Shown here in pieces: positions 11,907 through 23,080 of a stretch of 64,000 nt of DNA. Position numbers and translations under genes: made by a program. The notes beneath the pieces are model-generated. The model made no database searches. It saw nothing but the letters and a program-made list of their open reading frames with translations, and had not been told where the DNA came from. This stretch comes from Clostridium sp. NkU-1 (GTDB lineage Bacteria; Bacillota_A; Clostridia; Lachnospirales; Lachnospiraceae): assembly GCA_001312405.1 (NCBI GenBank), contig BBDR01000017.1:33943-97942 (forward strand). Reading direction: 5' to 3'. Position 1 is the first letter of the stretch, and each line of letters begins with the position of its first letter.

Positions 11907-11941
11907 AAAAGCGGGAATCGGATGAGACTTCCGCTTTTTTT
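11907..11941 (+). terminator. Terminator after the importer genes
   Basis: Stem AAAAGCGGGAA with TTCCGCTTTT (one bulged G) followed by a T run of 7-8 bases. It lies between the second permease and the alpha-galactosidase, so aga may be expressed partly by read-through or from its own promoter. Confidence 0.6.
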
Positions 11942-11970
11942 CTAAAATTTTTGAAAGATTGAGGTTCAAT

Positions 11971-14159
11971 ATGAGTGTACAATATATTGAGGATAAAAAG
12001 GTATTTTTGCTTAACACGAAAAATACAAGCTACCAGTTCCGGGTGGCGGAGTATGGATTTTTAGAACACCTGTACTATGGTAAAAAGATATCCGATGCAG
12101 CGGATTATCTTCCTGTAAGGATCCGCCATGGGTTTGAAGCCAATCCTTATGAGTCGGAAAAGGACAGGACCATCTGTCTGGATGTTCTGGAACAGGAATA
12201 TCCGGGGTTCGGGGTTTCGGATTTCCGGGTTTCTGCTGTCAGCGTGATCAATGGGGATGGCTCCAACTGCATTGATTTAAGGTATGTGTCACATAAAGTG
12301 ACAGACGGCAAATACAGCTTAAATGGAATGCCGTCTTTACGGGATAATGGCGGCACATGGCACACTCTTGAAGTTTTGATGAGAGACCCTTATACCCAGG
12401 TGGAGGTGACTCTTGTTTACGGCGTTCTGGAGGAGTATGACATCATTACAAGATGCGCCAGGATTCAGAATGCAGGGGAACAGACCGTGTTTGTCAATGC
12501 GGCTCATTCCACCTGTATTTCTTTCCCGACTGATCAGATGGATATGATCACCTTTTACGGAAGCTGGGGTCATGAGCGGTGTGCGGAGAGAACTTCTGTG
12601 AGACACGGGAAAATTACAGTGGACAGCGCCAGAGGAATTTCCAGCCATTATCAGAACCCTTCGGCCATTCTCTGCAGCCTGAAGCAACAGAGGAGGGAGG
12701 AGATTGTTACGGCTTTGCCCTGGTTTACAGCGGAAACTTTGCAATCACAACAGAGGTCAATGATTTTAAGCAGACCAGACTGGTGGCAGGCGTGAATCCG
12801 GAAACTTTGTACTGGGAACTTCAAAAAGACAGCGTATTTGAAACTCCGGAAGCGGTCATGACCTATAGTTCCCAGGGACTTTCCCAAATGAGCCATAATT
12901 TCCACCGGACCGTGAAGCATCATCTGATTCCCGGCCAGTTTATCAATGAGAGATGTCCGGTTCTCATTAACAATTGGGAAGCAACCATGATTGATTTTGA
13001 TGAAGAAATGCTGGTGAACATTGCGGGAAAGGCAAAGGAACTGGGCGTTGAGATGTTTGTCATGGATGACGGTTGGTTTGGAAGAAGAACCGATGAATAC
13101 AGAGGTCTTGGAGACTGGCAGTGCAACTTAAATAAGCTGCCCAGCGGAATTCCCGGGTTTGCCGGAAGGATTCATGATATGGGGTTAAAATTCGGCATCT
13201 GGATCGAACCGGAAATGGTCAATGAGGATTCCAGGCTTTATGAGGAGCATCCGGACTGGTGCATTCGGATTCCGGGAAGAAAGCCAACCCGCCAGAGATA
13301 TCAGCTGATCCTGGATTTTGGCAGGATGAAGTGGTTGAGGCTGTTTTTCATCAGCTTTATGAGGAATTTAAGGATGCACAGATCGATTACGTCAAGTGGG
13401 ATATGAACCGGAGCATGACGGACCGTTATTCCGGGGCCCTTCCGGCCCACAGGCAGGGAGAGGTCTGCCACAGGTATGTGCTGGGCCTTTATAAGCTGAT
13501 GGATAAGATGACAAAGGCTTTTCCAAATGTGCGGTTTGAAGGCTGCAGCGGAGGCGGAGGAAGGTTTGATATGGGAGTTCTTTACTACATGCCCCAGATC
13601 TGGTGCTCTGATGATACGGATGCGGTAGAAAGAATTCACATTCAGTACGGAACCTCCATGATCTATCCGCCCTTTGCCATGGGCTCCCATGTATCGGAGT
13701 GTCCCAATCAGCAGACTGGAAGAACGGTTTCCATTGATACAAGAGCGGCCCTTGCCTATTTCGGGACCTTTGGATATGAACTGGATTTAAATGACATATC
13801 AGAGGAAGAACAGGAAGCGGTCCGCAGGCAGGTAAAATACTATCAGGAACACGGGCTGGTGTCTGCTCACGGAGATTATTACCGGCTGACCAATCCGGAA
13901 AAAGAGCGGGAATATGGGGCATTCATGTCAGTCTCCCAAGATAAAAAAAGAGGCAGTGGTAGGATATGTGCAGCGGGTTTCCGGAGCGAATAAGGGAATT
14001 ATTTACTTAAAGCTGCGGGGGCTTGAGGAGCAGACAGTATATGAAGTTCTGGAGCTTGGCATAAAGCTGTCCGGGGCAGCATTCATGTATGCGGGGCTTC
14101 CTATGCCGGTGATTAAGGCGGACAATGAAGCAAGAGTGTTTACCCTGGTGGCGCGGTGA
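11971..14159 (+). CDS. aga: GH36 alpha-galactosidase (frameshifted)
   Basis: Cytoplasmic alpha-galactosidase, about 729 residues, that hydrolyses alpha-1,6-galactosides brought in by the adjacent importer. GH36 landmarks are M-D-D-G-W-F-G-R-R, the catalytic nucleophile Asp in Y-V-K-W-D-M-N-R (about residue 477), E-G-C-S-G-G-G-G-R-F-D and the acid/base Asp in W-C-S-D-D-T-D (about 547). Three frame breaks: near 12675, near 13325 (one G lost; L-D-F-G-R-D-E-V-V restored) and near 13945 (extra A in a 7-A run). The ATG at 11971 was chosen because GAGG lies 7 bases upstream. No signal peptide is visible. Confidence 0.92.
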
Positions 14160-14207
14160 GGGCAGCGGCCGTCCGGTATTGAAATTTTTTAGAGTATGGA
14201 AAGAAAA

Positions 14208-14251
14208 GAGCGGAGACGGGAAACACTGTAATTGTGTTCCCGTCTCCGCTC
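14208..14251 (-). terminator. Terminator of the sigma/anti-sigma operon
   Basis: An 18-bp stem, GAGCGGAGACGGGAA continuing to ACAC, with one bulged A and a 7-base loop. Read on the minus strand it is followed by TTTTCTTT. It closes the minus-strand sigma operon and lies convergent to aga. Its core is almost identical to the hairpin at 15839-15886. Confidence 0.8.
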
Positions 14252-14336
14252 CTTATGGTTTCTGGGTGCGCCTATTAAGTCGGACTCCCGGTAATATCCT
14301 CTGTCAGCTTCTTCACCTTATTAAACTGGTAATGCC

Positions 14337-15124
14337 TTACTTTGCATCTATGACTTCCTTTGCCATGCCAATTAAATCATCACAGCTTAAATCATCAAAG
14401 GAGCTGAGAGAATACTCCATACCGTTTTCGCTCCAGCTTACATAACGGTATACCTTACGCTCTTCCTTGTCGCTTCCGTAGCTGATCATCAGTTTGCCTT
14501 CTTCCTCCAGCTTTGTATCTTCCGCAGACGGAGTTGCATCTGGCGGTAAAAACAGATAGTTATCTTCGAAGGCTTTTAAAGTGATATCCTGATAGACGTC
14601 CTGTTTTTTTCACAGCAGAAGATCCTTGAGGAATCATGTCCTGATATTCATAGATATCAAGTGCTACACGATTATTTTTCCCATAGCCTATATAGAGTTC
14701 CGGATAAGAGATCAATGAATTCTGGTTCTCATCCCTTCCTTCTATCTTTGTAATAGAGCCTTCGTTAAAGGAAAGTCCATTTGAAAAAGCATCCACCAGC
14801 TTTGGAGCGGTTCCCATCTGGCTTTCAGCTAATTGGATCAGCTCAGCTTTTGAATGAACCATTTCGTCCCGGGATGTGGAACTAAGCAAGCCTGTAATTT
14901 TACCGCCTGCTATTGCTGTAACAGTTCCCATTACTGTTATGGTACACACTGCGGCTAAAGCTGCCACCATTCTCTTTTTATTAAATTTCATAATTCCACT
15001 CCTCATTTCTATTTTTTTTATGAATTTCTCTTAGACAACGATTCTCTGCCTGCGCATCCGGTTTTACCTGATCCAGCCCGGTCTTTATGATCTGTTTTAA
15101 TCTGTCATCCCTGAAGTTATCCAT
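14337..15124 (-). CDS. Putative anti-sigma factor, membrane anchored (frameshifted)
   Basis: The first 37 residues (M-D-N-F-R-D-D-R-L-K-Q-I onward) are cytoplasmic and overlap the sigma-factor stop by 8 bases. An A run near 15019 then separates them from a frame holding one transmembrane helix (M-V-A-A-L-A-A-V-C-T-I-T-V-M-G) and an extracytoplasmic domain. Removing one A fuses the two into the usual single-pass anti-sigma layout. The outer domain breaks again near 14608 and continues to a TAA at 14337-14339. Alternatively the second part starts independently at ATG 14991, which has GAGGAG upstream. No zinc-binding ZAS motif is visible; the assignment rests on context and topology. Confidence 0.65.
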
Positions 15125-15733
15125 GGCAAAAACCCCTTTCCATTTCCGTTTTTCCAGTGCCGTCAGCTTTCAATAAATCCTTCAGCAGTTTTCTTGCTTT
15201 ATGCAGACGGGATTTTACCGTCCCTTCCATGGCTCCTGTAATCTGGGCGATCTCTTTTGTACTCAATTCATTATAATAATACAGAAGAATCACAGTACGG
15301 TATTTTATGTCCAGATGGCTGAGTGCTGCCTGGATTTCTTTTGCTGTCTCGGCCTCTAAAACAAATTCCAGTGGTTCGTCTGCTTTCTTATCTTCCCGGA
15401 TGTGCTCCGCACTCTTTTTTTCCTCCTCATTCTCTAAAATACCTTCATAGGAGATCTCAGCTCTTCCTTTTTTTCTTTCGTTCAAGCCGCCAGGCTGTTC
15501 TGACCAGAATCTGATACAGCCACGGCTCAAAGCGATCCGCCTGTTTCAGTTTTGATTTGTAAAGAAAGCATTTAACAAATGTTTCCTGTAAAATGTCTTC
15601 ACTGTCACTACGGTTGCCGGTAATAAAATACGCCATACGGTATAGCTTTCCGGAATAGGAACGGTATAGTTCGTCAAATGCTGCTTCGCTGCCATTTATC
15701 ATGCTTTCTACCAAAGCCCTTTTTTTCTTCCAT
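15117..15733 (-). CDS. ECF-subfamily RNA polymerase sigma factor (frameshifted)
   Basis: About 200 residues. Region 2 reads A-F-D-E-L-Y-R-S-Y-S-G-K-L-Y-R-M-A-Y followed by S-E-D-I-L-Q-E-T-F-V-K. Region 4 reads L-D-I-K-Y-R-T-V-I-L-L-Y-Y-Y then L-S-T-K-E-I-A-Q-I-T-G and the recognition helix G-T-V-K-S-R-L-H-K-A-R. The frame breaks near 15470 in a T run and again just after the start, in the A/G run near 15722. ATG 15733 was chosen because it gives M-E-E-K-K-A-L-V-E-S once one base is removed. It is co-transcribed with the putative anti-sigma gene. Confidence 0.88.
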
Positions 15734-15838
15734 TATAACCTGTTTCCTTTCCTTTTTTAGATGCATCTGATAATAAGAGTCACCAAAGTATCATTTGGTT
15801 CATTTTTTACAGCTTTTATTAAAAAAACATGAAAACAA

Positions 15839-15886
15839 AGGATCGGAGACGGGAAACTGACTGCTGTCGTTCCCGTCTCCGATCCT
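15839..15886 (-). terminator. Terminator of the V-ATPase operon
   Basis: A perfect 17-bp stem, AGGATCGGAGACGGGAA paired with its complement around a 14-base loop. Read on the minus strand it is followed by TTTGTTTTC. It lies 55 bp after the subunit D stop. The inner stem GCGGAGACGGGAA/ATCGGAGACGGGAA is shared with the terminator at 14208. Confidence 0.82.
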
Positions 15887-15941
15887 TATGGCTTAACAGG
15901 CATCTGTTTCAAATGCCCTGTACGGCTCCTCAAACAGGCCG

Positions 15942-16561
15942 CTAAATTTTACTTTTATTCCTCTTAATCACCTTAAGCCTGGTGAACTCTTCCCTGTCCT
16001 TTTCTTCCAGTGAATTGGTAATGTTCTTAGTAAGCGTCTCATACCTGGGAATCGTAATATTCTTTAAGGCGTTGGCCCGTTTCTGGGTCCTTTTAATGCT
16101 GTTTGCCAGACGATAGGCAGAGTTCTCAACCATGGAAAGCTTTACTGTCAGCTTTTTCACCTTTTCAAACTGGTAACGGGCCTCATCTAAGGATTCCCTG
16201 GTACTGTAATAGGCATAAGTCAGGTTTAAAGGCATTTCATCATGCTCTACCAGGGAATCTCTGTTCCCATGATGCTCCTGGTCTTGATGCGCACCGAATT
16301 GTCCACAGGAACTGCCATGGAAATATCCTGCACATAGTTGATCCCCAGTTCAATGTTGGCCTTTTGCAGGGCCTTGTAGGCGGAAGTAAAGGTGACATCA
16401 ATTTCCGACTGAATGCCTTTTGCTTCATCGATCAGGCTCATCAGTTCCTTGATGAGGATGTTCCGTTTTTTATCCATCAGTTCATAGCCCTGTCTGGCTA
16501 AAGCCAGAGAGCTTTTTGCAAGGATTAAATTCCCCTTGGTGGGAAATGTATTGGGATTCAT
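15942..16561 (-). CDS. ntpD: V-type ATPase subunit D (frameshifted)
   Basis: Central-stalk coiled-coil subunit that transmits rotation from the A3B3 head to the membrane ring. N-terminal signature: P-T-K-G-N-L-I-L-A-K-S-S-L-A-L-A. The C-terminal helix reads A-Y-R-L-A-N-S-I-K-R-T-Q-K-R-A-N-A-L, the classic AtpD/NtpD motif. The frame breaks near 16255, where one C appears lost from a CCC run (P-L-V-E-H-D-E-M-P-L restored). The stop is TAG at 15942-15944. It is the last gene of the operon. Confidence 0.92.
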
Positions 16562-16572
16562 GAATATCCCTC

Positions 16573-17974
16573 CTATTCTTTCGAACCTTCAAGGGTGGTT
16601 GGCTTGTAATACTGGTCTAAGACCTTGGTGTCAATACGGTCCAGCTCAGCTCTTGGAAGAAGTCCCAAAAGTTCCCAGCCGATGGTCAGGGTTTCGATGA
16701 TGTTCCGGTTGGCGTGATTTCCCTGCCCAACAAACTGGTTTTCAAATTCCTTGCCGAACACCAGGTATTTTTTATCAATGGGGGATAGTTCATCTTCCCC
16801 GATGACTGATGCCAGGCTCTGGCGTCTCCTACCTTGGCGTAACAGGAGAAAAGCTGGTTTGCCAGCCTTGATGGTCGGCCCTTGTAAAGCCTTCTCCAAT
16901 GCCATCCTTCATCAGACGGCTTAAGGAAGGAAGAACGTTAATGGGCGGATAGACCGACTGGCCGTGCAGGCTGCGGTCCAGAACAATCTGCCCTTCCGTA
17001 ATGTATCCCGTAAGGTCCGGGATAGGGTGTGTAATGTCGTCGTTTGGCATGGTCAGGATTGGGATCTGTGTCACGGAACCATGACGGTCCTTTACGATGC
17101 CGGCCCGCTCATAAAGAGAGGCCAGCTCACTGTATAAATAGCCGGGATAACCCTTTCTGGAAGGGATCTCGCCCTTTGAGGAGGAAACCTCACGGAGAGC
17201 CTCCGCATAGGCCGTCATATCGGTCAAAATGACCAGTATGTGCATTCCCTTTTCAAAAGCCAGGTATTCTGCCAGTGTTAATGCCACCTTTGGAGTGATC
17301 AGACGTTCCACCACAGGATCGTTTGCCAGGTTGATGAACATGGCCACGTGGTCGGAAACGCCGCTTTCCTCAAAGGTACGGCGGAAGAAATCGGCCACAT
17401 CGTATTTTACACCCATGGCGGCAAATACCACGGCAAATTTTTCACTGGAAAGGGAGTCATCTCCTAAGGAGGCCTGCTGTACGATCTGGGCTGCCAGTTC
17501 GTCATGGGGAAGGCCGTTTCCGGAGAAGATAGGAAGCTTCTGGCCCCGGATCAGGGTCATCAGCCCGTCAATGGCTGAAATTCCCGTACGGATATAATCT
17601 CTTGGGTATTCCCTGGTCACAGGATTTAAGGGTTTTCCGTTAATGTCCAGACGGATTTGGGAGTTGATGTCTCCAAGTCCGTCAATAGGCTCTCCGATTC
17701 CGTTAAAGGTACGTCCCAGCATGTCTTCGGACACGGCAAGCTCCATAGGGCGTCCGGTGAGGCGGGTGTGGACGTTTCTTAAGGCCAGCCCATCGGTTCC
17801 TTCAAACACCTGGATGATCGCCTTATCCTCGTAAACCTCAATGATACGCCCCAGTTTCTTTGTCTTTTTTTCTACGGTCATTTCTACGATTTCGTCGAAA
17901 GCAGCATTCTGGACGCCTTCTAAAACGACCAGGGGACCGTTGATTGCACTTAGTCCTAAATATTCAATAGCCAT
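16573..17974 (-). CDS. ntpB: V-type ATPase subunit B (frameshifted)
   Basis: Non-catalytic nucleotide-binding head subunit. It begins [15 protein letters not shown] and contains [14 protein letters not shown] in place of a canonical P-loop, as expected for B subunits, then [16 protein letters not shown]. Two breaks, near 16888 and 16820, interrupt the segment that should read [11 protein letters not shown]. The C-terminal part ends E-G-S-K-E. Start at 17974 with a GGAGG site in the 14-bp gap after subunit A. Confidence 0.93.
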
Positions 17975-17988
17975 AGTCTGCCTCCTCC

Positions 17989-19755
17989 CTATGCGTTGCG
18001 CTCGATGACGGAATCATAGAAGGCATCTATCTGCTTTTTATAGTCATCAAACATATCAAGTCTGTCGTTAGGTACATCATATTTAATGGAAATGATCTTA
18101 TCAAAGATCGGATCCTCCTTTAATACGGACATAGGCATTCCCATGGAAACCAGGGAACGTGCTTTCTTGTATAAATAAAGGATTAAATCCATCATCTTAA
18201 ACTGTTTTTCCATGGGAACGCAGGTATCTTCCTTATGGAATGCATTCTGCTGTAAAAAAACCGATCCTGATCACCTTTGAGATCTCCAGTATGAGCTTCT
18301 GGTCATCGGGAAGCATGTCTCCGCCGATCAGCTTTACAATCTCCATCAGGCTGCTTTCCTGGGTCAGCAGAAAGACCAGCCGGTTTCTGTAATCCACGAA
18401 TTTTTTATCAACATTTTCCACATACCAGGGAGCTAAATCGGTCAGGTACTCAGAATAGCTGCTGAGCCAGTGGATGGCCGGGAAATGGCGTTCGTTTGCC
18501 AGGTTCCGGTCCAGGCCCCAGAAGCAGCGGACAAATCGCTTGGTGTTCTGGGTTACCGGTTCGGAGAAGTCGCCTCCCTGAGGGGATACGGCTCCAATGA
18601 TGGTGACTGAGCCTTCCGTGCCGTTCATGTTCTGCATCATTCCGGCCCTTTCATAGAAGGCCGATAAACGGGAGGCCAGATAAGCCGGGAAACCTTCCTC
18701 TGCAGGCATCTCTTCCAGACGTCCGGACAGCTCTCTTAAGGCTTCGGCCCAGCGGGAGGTGGAGTCCGCATGATCGCCACATGATATCCCATATCCCGAT
18801 AGTATTCCGCCAGGGTAAGGCCGGAGTAGAGGCTGGCTTCACGGGCGGCTACGGGCATGTTGGAGGTATTGGCGATCAGTGTGGTCCGGTCCATGAGGGG
18901 ATTTCCGGAACGGGGGTCAACCAGCTCTGAAAATTCCTCAAGCACCTGGGTCATCTCGTTGCCTCGTTCTCCGCAGCCGATATAAATGATAATATCTGCA
19001 TCAGACCACTTGGCGATCTGGTGCTGGGTCATGGTTTTTCCTGTACCAAAGCCGCCGGGGATACAGGCAGTGCCTCCTTTTGCAAGAGGAAACAGGGTAT
19101 CAATGATCCTCTGCCCGGTGATAAGAGGCTTCCCGGCCGGGTACCTCTTTAAAGTAGGCCTTGGCATGCGGATGGGCCATTTCTGGGTCATGGTGATTTT
19201 CTTTTCGGACCCGTCTAAAAGCTGAAGGGTCAGCAGGGGATCGGATATGGTATAGGAACCATCTTCTGCCACGTCAAGGACATAGCCTTCCATATCAGGA
19301 GGTATCATAACCTTATGGACAATGGCAGGGGTTTCGGGAACCTCGGCAATGATGGTTCCTGGCAACAGATGATCTCCCTTTTTAACTGTTATGTGAGTAT
19401 TCCAGAGCTTTGAACCATCGAGGGAGTCCACATGAATACCCCGGTCAATGTATGCTCCTCCGGTCTTTGCAATCTCGCTTAAAGGACGCTCGATTCCGTC
19501 AAAGATGTTATTTAAAATACCTGGTGCCAGTGTGACGGATACGGGGAAGCCGGTGGAGGTGACCGTTTCTCCCGGTTTTAAGCCGCTGGTTTCCTCATAC
19601 ACCTGGACAATGGTGCGGCGGTCTGTAAGGCCGATGACCTCGCCGACTAAGTGGTCCTTGCCCACGTGGACCATTTCATTCATTCGGAATCCGGAATCGC
19701 CCTTTAAGTAAATGACAGGGCCGTTGATGCCGGAAATGGTGCCTATATTAGTCAT
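17989..19755 (-). CDS. ntpA: V-type ATPase catalytic subunit A (frameshifted)
   Basis: Catalytic head subunit, about 589 residues. It has the beta-barrel N terminus ([10 protein letters not shown]), the V-ATPase non-homologous insert, and the Walker A loop P-G-G-F-G-T-G-K-T near residue 237. Further markers are G-C-G-E-R-G-N-E-M and P-V-A-A-R-E-A-S. One missing G near 18765 (restoring [10 protein letters not shown]) and one extra T near 18252 break the frame. Its start overlaps the stop of subunit E by 8 bases. Confidence 0.94.
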
Positions 19756-20359
19756 TGTCCGTACCTCCCATCAGATCATTTACATCAAAGCGGAAGTCGC
19801 GCTTTGCCTCCGCCAGCTTGGTTTGAAATGAATTATCAATTAATATATGCCTGGAAGGGATGACTGCCCGGGTTCCTCCCAGAAAGGAGTATTCACTCAC
19901 CTGGATATCAGAGCCGCCTGAAATCGACAGTTCATTGATCTTTTCTTCATCCGCAGGATCGATATAAATGGTGATGAATTCTTTTCCTGCCAGGGCCTTG
20001 GCTTCCCGTATCTGCTTTTCCAAAAGCTTTGTATATTCGGGAGACTCCATGAATGTGGCCAGTTTATCCCGAAGCTCCGAAAACAGCTTATCTTTCAGCT
20101 CATCCTGTTTTTTTCCAAAGACCCGCTTCATGCCGATCTGTTCCAGGGAAAGCTTTTTGTTGATTTCCCGTTCGATCTGTTCGCTTTCCAAATCCACCTG
20201 ATGTGCAGCCCTTCGCTTTGCATCCACCTGATGCTCTGAAAAGGTCTGCTCCAAGGCAGCTGTATATTCATCAAGCATCTTTGCACTGCGGGTTCTGGCA
20301 TCTTCCATGCAAAATTTCAGGAAATGCTGTAATTTTTCCTCAGTCGTCAAGATGACCAC
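19748..20359 (-). CDS. ntpE: V-type ATPase subunit E
   Basis: Intact 203-residue peripheral-stalk subunit. The first two-thirds are a charged helix or coiled coil (E-Q-I-E-R-E-I-N-K-K-L-S) and the C-terminal third is a compact head domain (G-G-T-R-A-V-I-P-S-R-H-I-L-I-D-N-S-F). It lies 7 bp downstream of subunit F and overlaps subunit A by 8 bp, in the expected operon order. Confidence 0.88.
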   Translation of the reverse strand: MVILTTEEKLQHFLKFCMEDARTRSAKMLDEYTAALEQTFSEHQVDAKRRAAHQVDLESEQIEREINKKLSLEQIGMKRVFGKKQDELKDKLFSELRDKLATFMESPEYTKLLEKQIREAKALAGKEFITIYIDPADEEKINELSISGGSDIQVSEYSFLGGTRAVIPSRHILIDNSFQTKLAEAKRDFRFDVNDLMGGTDND

Positions 20360-20366
20360 CTCTTTC

Positions 20367-20675
20367 TTATAGTTTTAATCCGATGGCTTCATTAACATAA
20401 TCCGTGATAAAGTTCGGCTTGCGGCCGGTACCATGGCGGTCAGGGATTTCTATGATTAATGGAAGCTTACGGTTCAGCTTCACATCATTGATGATGTCCG
20501 GAAACTCTTTTCCGAACTTTTCCGTCAGGAGAATGATCCCGAACTCCTTATCGGCCAGGACTTTATCCAGTTCACGTTTCAGTTCTGCCTTTTCATGAAC
20601 GACAGCGCCCTCGACCCCGGCTAATCTCATGCCGGTCCAGGTATCCACGTTGTCGCTGATCAAATACATTTTCAT
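20367..20675 (-). CDS. ntpF: V-type ATPase subunit F
   Basis: Intact 102-residue central-stalk subunit with a Rossmann-like fold. It begins M-K-M-Y-L-I-S-D-N-V-D-T-W-T-G-M-R-L-A-G and has the conserved strand F-G-I-I-L-L-T-E-K and the segment L-P-L-I-I-E-I-P-D. Only 3 bp separate it from the subunit K stop. Confidence 0.9.
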   Translation of the reverse strand: MKMYLISDNVDTWTGMRLAGVEGAVVHEKAELKRELDKVLADKEFGIILLTEKFGKEFPDIINDVKLNRKLPLIIEIPDRHGTGRKPNFITDYVNEAIGLKL

Positions 20676-20678
20676 GAG

Positions 20679-21111
20679 TTACAGCTTACCTAAGATCATG
20701 AAAGAAATGATCAGACCATACAGACAAACACCTTCGGCAAGCCCTACGAAGATCAGTGATTTACCAAGTATGGAACCATCCTCGCTGATGGCGCCAAGAG
20801 CGGCGCTGGCGGCTGCGGAAACGGCAATACCACCGCCGATGCATGCAAGTCCTGTGGAAAGAGCAGCAGCCAGGTAACCCATTCCTGTGATGCTTCCTGC
20901 GCCTGCGGCTGTGCTTTCCGCAGCGGCAGCCTGGCCGTTAAACATCAATACACTGGAAACGATCATGGTTCCAAAAAAATAAAAGAGTGTTGATACCAAG
21001 GGCGGTTTTATAGCGGCCCTTGGTTTTTGCGCCCATGGCAAAAGCTCCGAAAGGAAGGGCGATGCTTAAGATTAATGCGATAGCTAATGTTATTTTTACT
21101 AAGGTTGACAT
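20679..21111 (-). CDS. ntpK: V-type ATPase subunit K, membrane rotor proteolipid (frameshifted)
   Basis: Proteolipid forming the rotor ring, about 143 residues. An N-terminal hydrophobic helix (L-A-I-A-L-I-L-S-I-A-L-P-F-G-A-F-A) precedes two helices of the c-type hairpin: G-L-A-C-I-G-G-G-I-A-V-S-A-A and F-V-G-L-A-E-G-V-C-L-Y-G-L. The latter carries the ion-binding Glu. The frame breaks near 20978 in a run of seven A. Start ATG at 21111 (M-S-T-L-V-K), with a GGAGG site upstream. The coupling ion cannot be settled from these residues. Confidence 0.88.
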
Positions 21112-21133
21112 AATATTACCTCCGTTTTTATTT

Positions 21134-23063
21134 TTAAATTTTCTTTCCGTATGGTTTAAATGCACGGCCGGTTCCCCGATAGAAACGGCTGAATAATTCA
21201 TAATATTCCAGACGCAATACCTGGATTCCAACGATCAGGCCTTCCATGCCGCAGACGAATAAGTTGCCAAGAACCACGACCAGCCAGTTTGGGCTGCCTG
21301 CTTCCGCACCGGACAGCATGAGCACCACCTCCATCATGGCTGCATGGCTGACAGCAAAGGCCCCTACACGGACAAAGGAAAGGGTGTTGGAAAAGTAGCT
21401 TAAAAGCACTTCAAACAGTTCAAAGAAGCCCTGGACCACAAACATGCCCTTTTCCTTTGGCATGATCTGCGCTTTCTTTTCCACCATATTAGTGAGAGGC
21501 TCCTTAAAGAACATAACAAGCAGCGGGATGCCAAACATGATAACCAGGAGTATGGCAGCCGGAATGGGATTATTTGTCATGTAAAGGACGATGGTGAGCA
21601 CAAGGCTTGCGTAAAAGACAAGTCCTGCAGCACCGTTTGTGTCAAACAGGGTCCTTTCCGGATCATGAAAGCGGATGCTGTTTATGATGTTGAGGACCAT
21701 GGTCAACAGGATAATTCCCATACCAATGGAAACCGCAACGATAAATACGGTGTTCAGTCTCCCTATAAAGGCAGGCTGGTCATGTGCTCCATGGGGCGGA
21801 GCCAGACGGCCTTAATAATATCTTCGAATCCGAAAACACTGCCGAACAGGAAGCCGAATATGGTTGAAAAAAAGCCGCAGCAGGATATAATAGCCGCCAG
21901 ATTTATTTTTTTTCAGCCGGTAGAGGAGGAGCCCTCCAAACAGAAGACAGATTCCCTGCCCCACATCCCCAAACATAAAGCCAAACAGGAAGGAATAGGT
22001 GAGGCCGATCAATATGGTGGGATCGATCTCATTGTATGCCGGCAGGCCGTACATCTGAATGAACATCTCAAAGGGTTTAAAAAGCCTTGGGTTCTGCAGC
22101 TTGGTGGGCGGCTGGCTCATAATCTTGTTATGGTCATCCTCCACGATACAGAAAGTTTTTTTCATCGTTAGAGATTTCTTTCTGAAAGGCGGCGGCATCC
22201 CGGTTGCTCATCCAGCCGCAGAGGATGTAAAAGGTGTTTACCTTCTGCTTGGTGCATGCGGCCAGTTTTCTCACGTTAAAGTTGGTAGAAAAGGTTTCCA
22301 GGCTCCTAAGAGCCCCCAATAACTCTTCCTGTTTTGACGCCAGCAGTCCGGACACCTGGTTTCGGATGCCGTCAATATCAGACTGGAGAGCACTTATCTT
22401 ATCTTCCAGTGCATGAATGGCATCTAAAGGCGTGCCCTTGTACTCATCTGATAAAAAGTAACGTTCAAAACGCATGGAGGCATAAATGGCGTCAATCTGA
22501 TTTGAAATGGTTTCCGGTACAAAGTAAACCAGCCAGACATATTCGTCATCCTCCCGGCATTTATAGAGGACAGTATCAATGGTATCGTATACATAACTCA
22601 CAAATTTGTCAAAATATTCATGAGAAATGCGCCCAAAACGGAATTTAATGTACTTAAATTGTAGGATGGAACTTAAGTCATAGTTAAGTCCGGTAAATGG
22701 AAGGATACGTTCCAGGGATTGGTGGTAGGACTTTTGTTCGGATACAAGCGCCTCTTCCTTTGCCGTAAGCTCCTTTACCTGTTCACTGATCGCTGTGACA
22801 ATTCCGGCGGCCTGCCTGACGGGAAGCTTTTTCTGTCCGCTTTTCTGAATATCCGGCGGGAGTAATTCCGCCAGCTCCATGGCACGCTGGTAATCGTCTT
22901 TGTATGGATTGGTTTCAATATAAGGTCTTAAGTCTTTCACCGTCTTTAATTCCGACAGGGCATTTTCCAAATGGATTTCATATTTGGATAAATAAGTGTC
23001 AATGACCCGGTCAATGTCTTCCTTAGGTCCGGTGATACTTAAGAATTTCATTTTTTCTATCAC
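21134..23063 (-). CDS. ntpI: V-type ATPase subunit I (a-type membrane stator; frameshifted)
   Basis: Large stator subunit, about 643 residues. The cytoplasmic N-terminal half is helical (M-K-F-L-S-I-T-G-P-K onward). The C-terminal half is membrane embedded, with G-F-M-F-G-D-V-G-Q-G and, near the end, L-S-F-V-R-V-G-A-F-A-V-S-H-A, which includes the conserved Arg facing the rotor. Breaks near 22160, 21906 and 21780 split it; removing or adding one base in each run rejoins a normal protein. The start is GTG 23063, preceded by GGGGG, or ATG 23051. Confidence 0.9.
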
Positions 23064-23080
23064 GAAAAAAACAACCCCCT

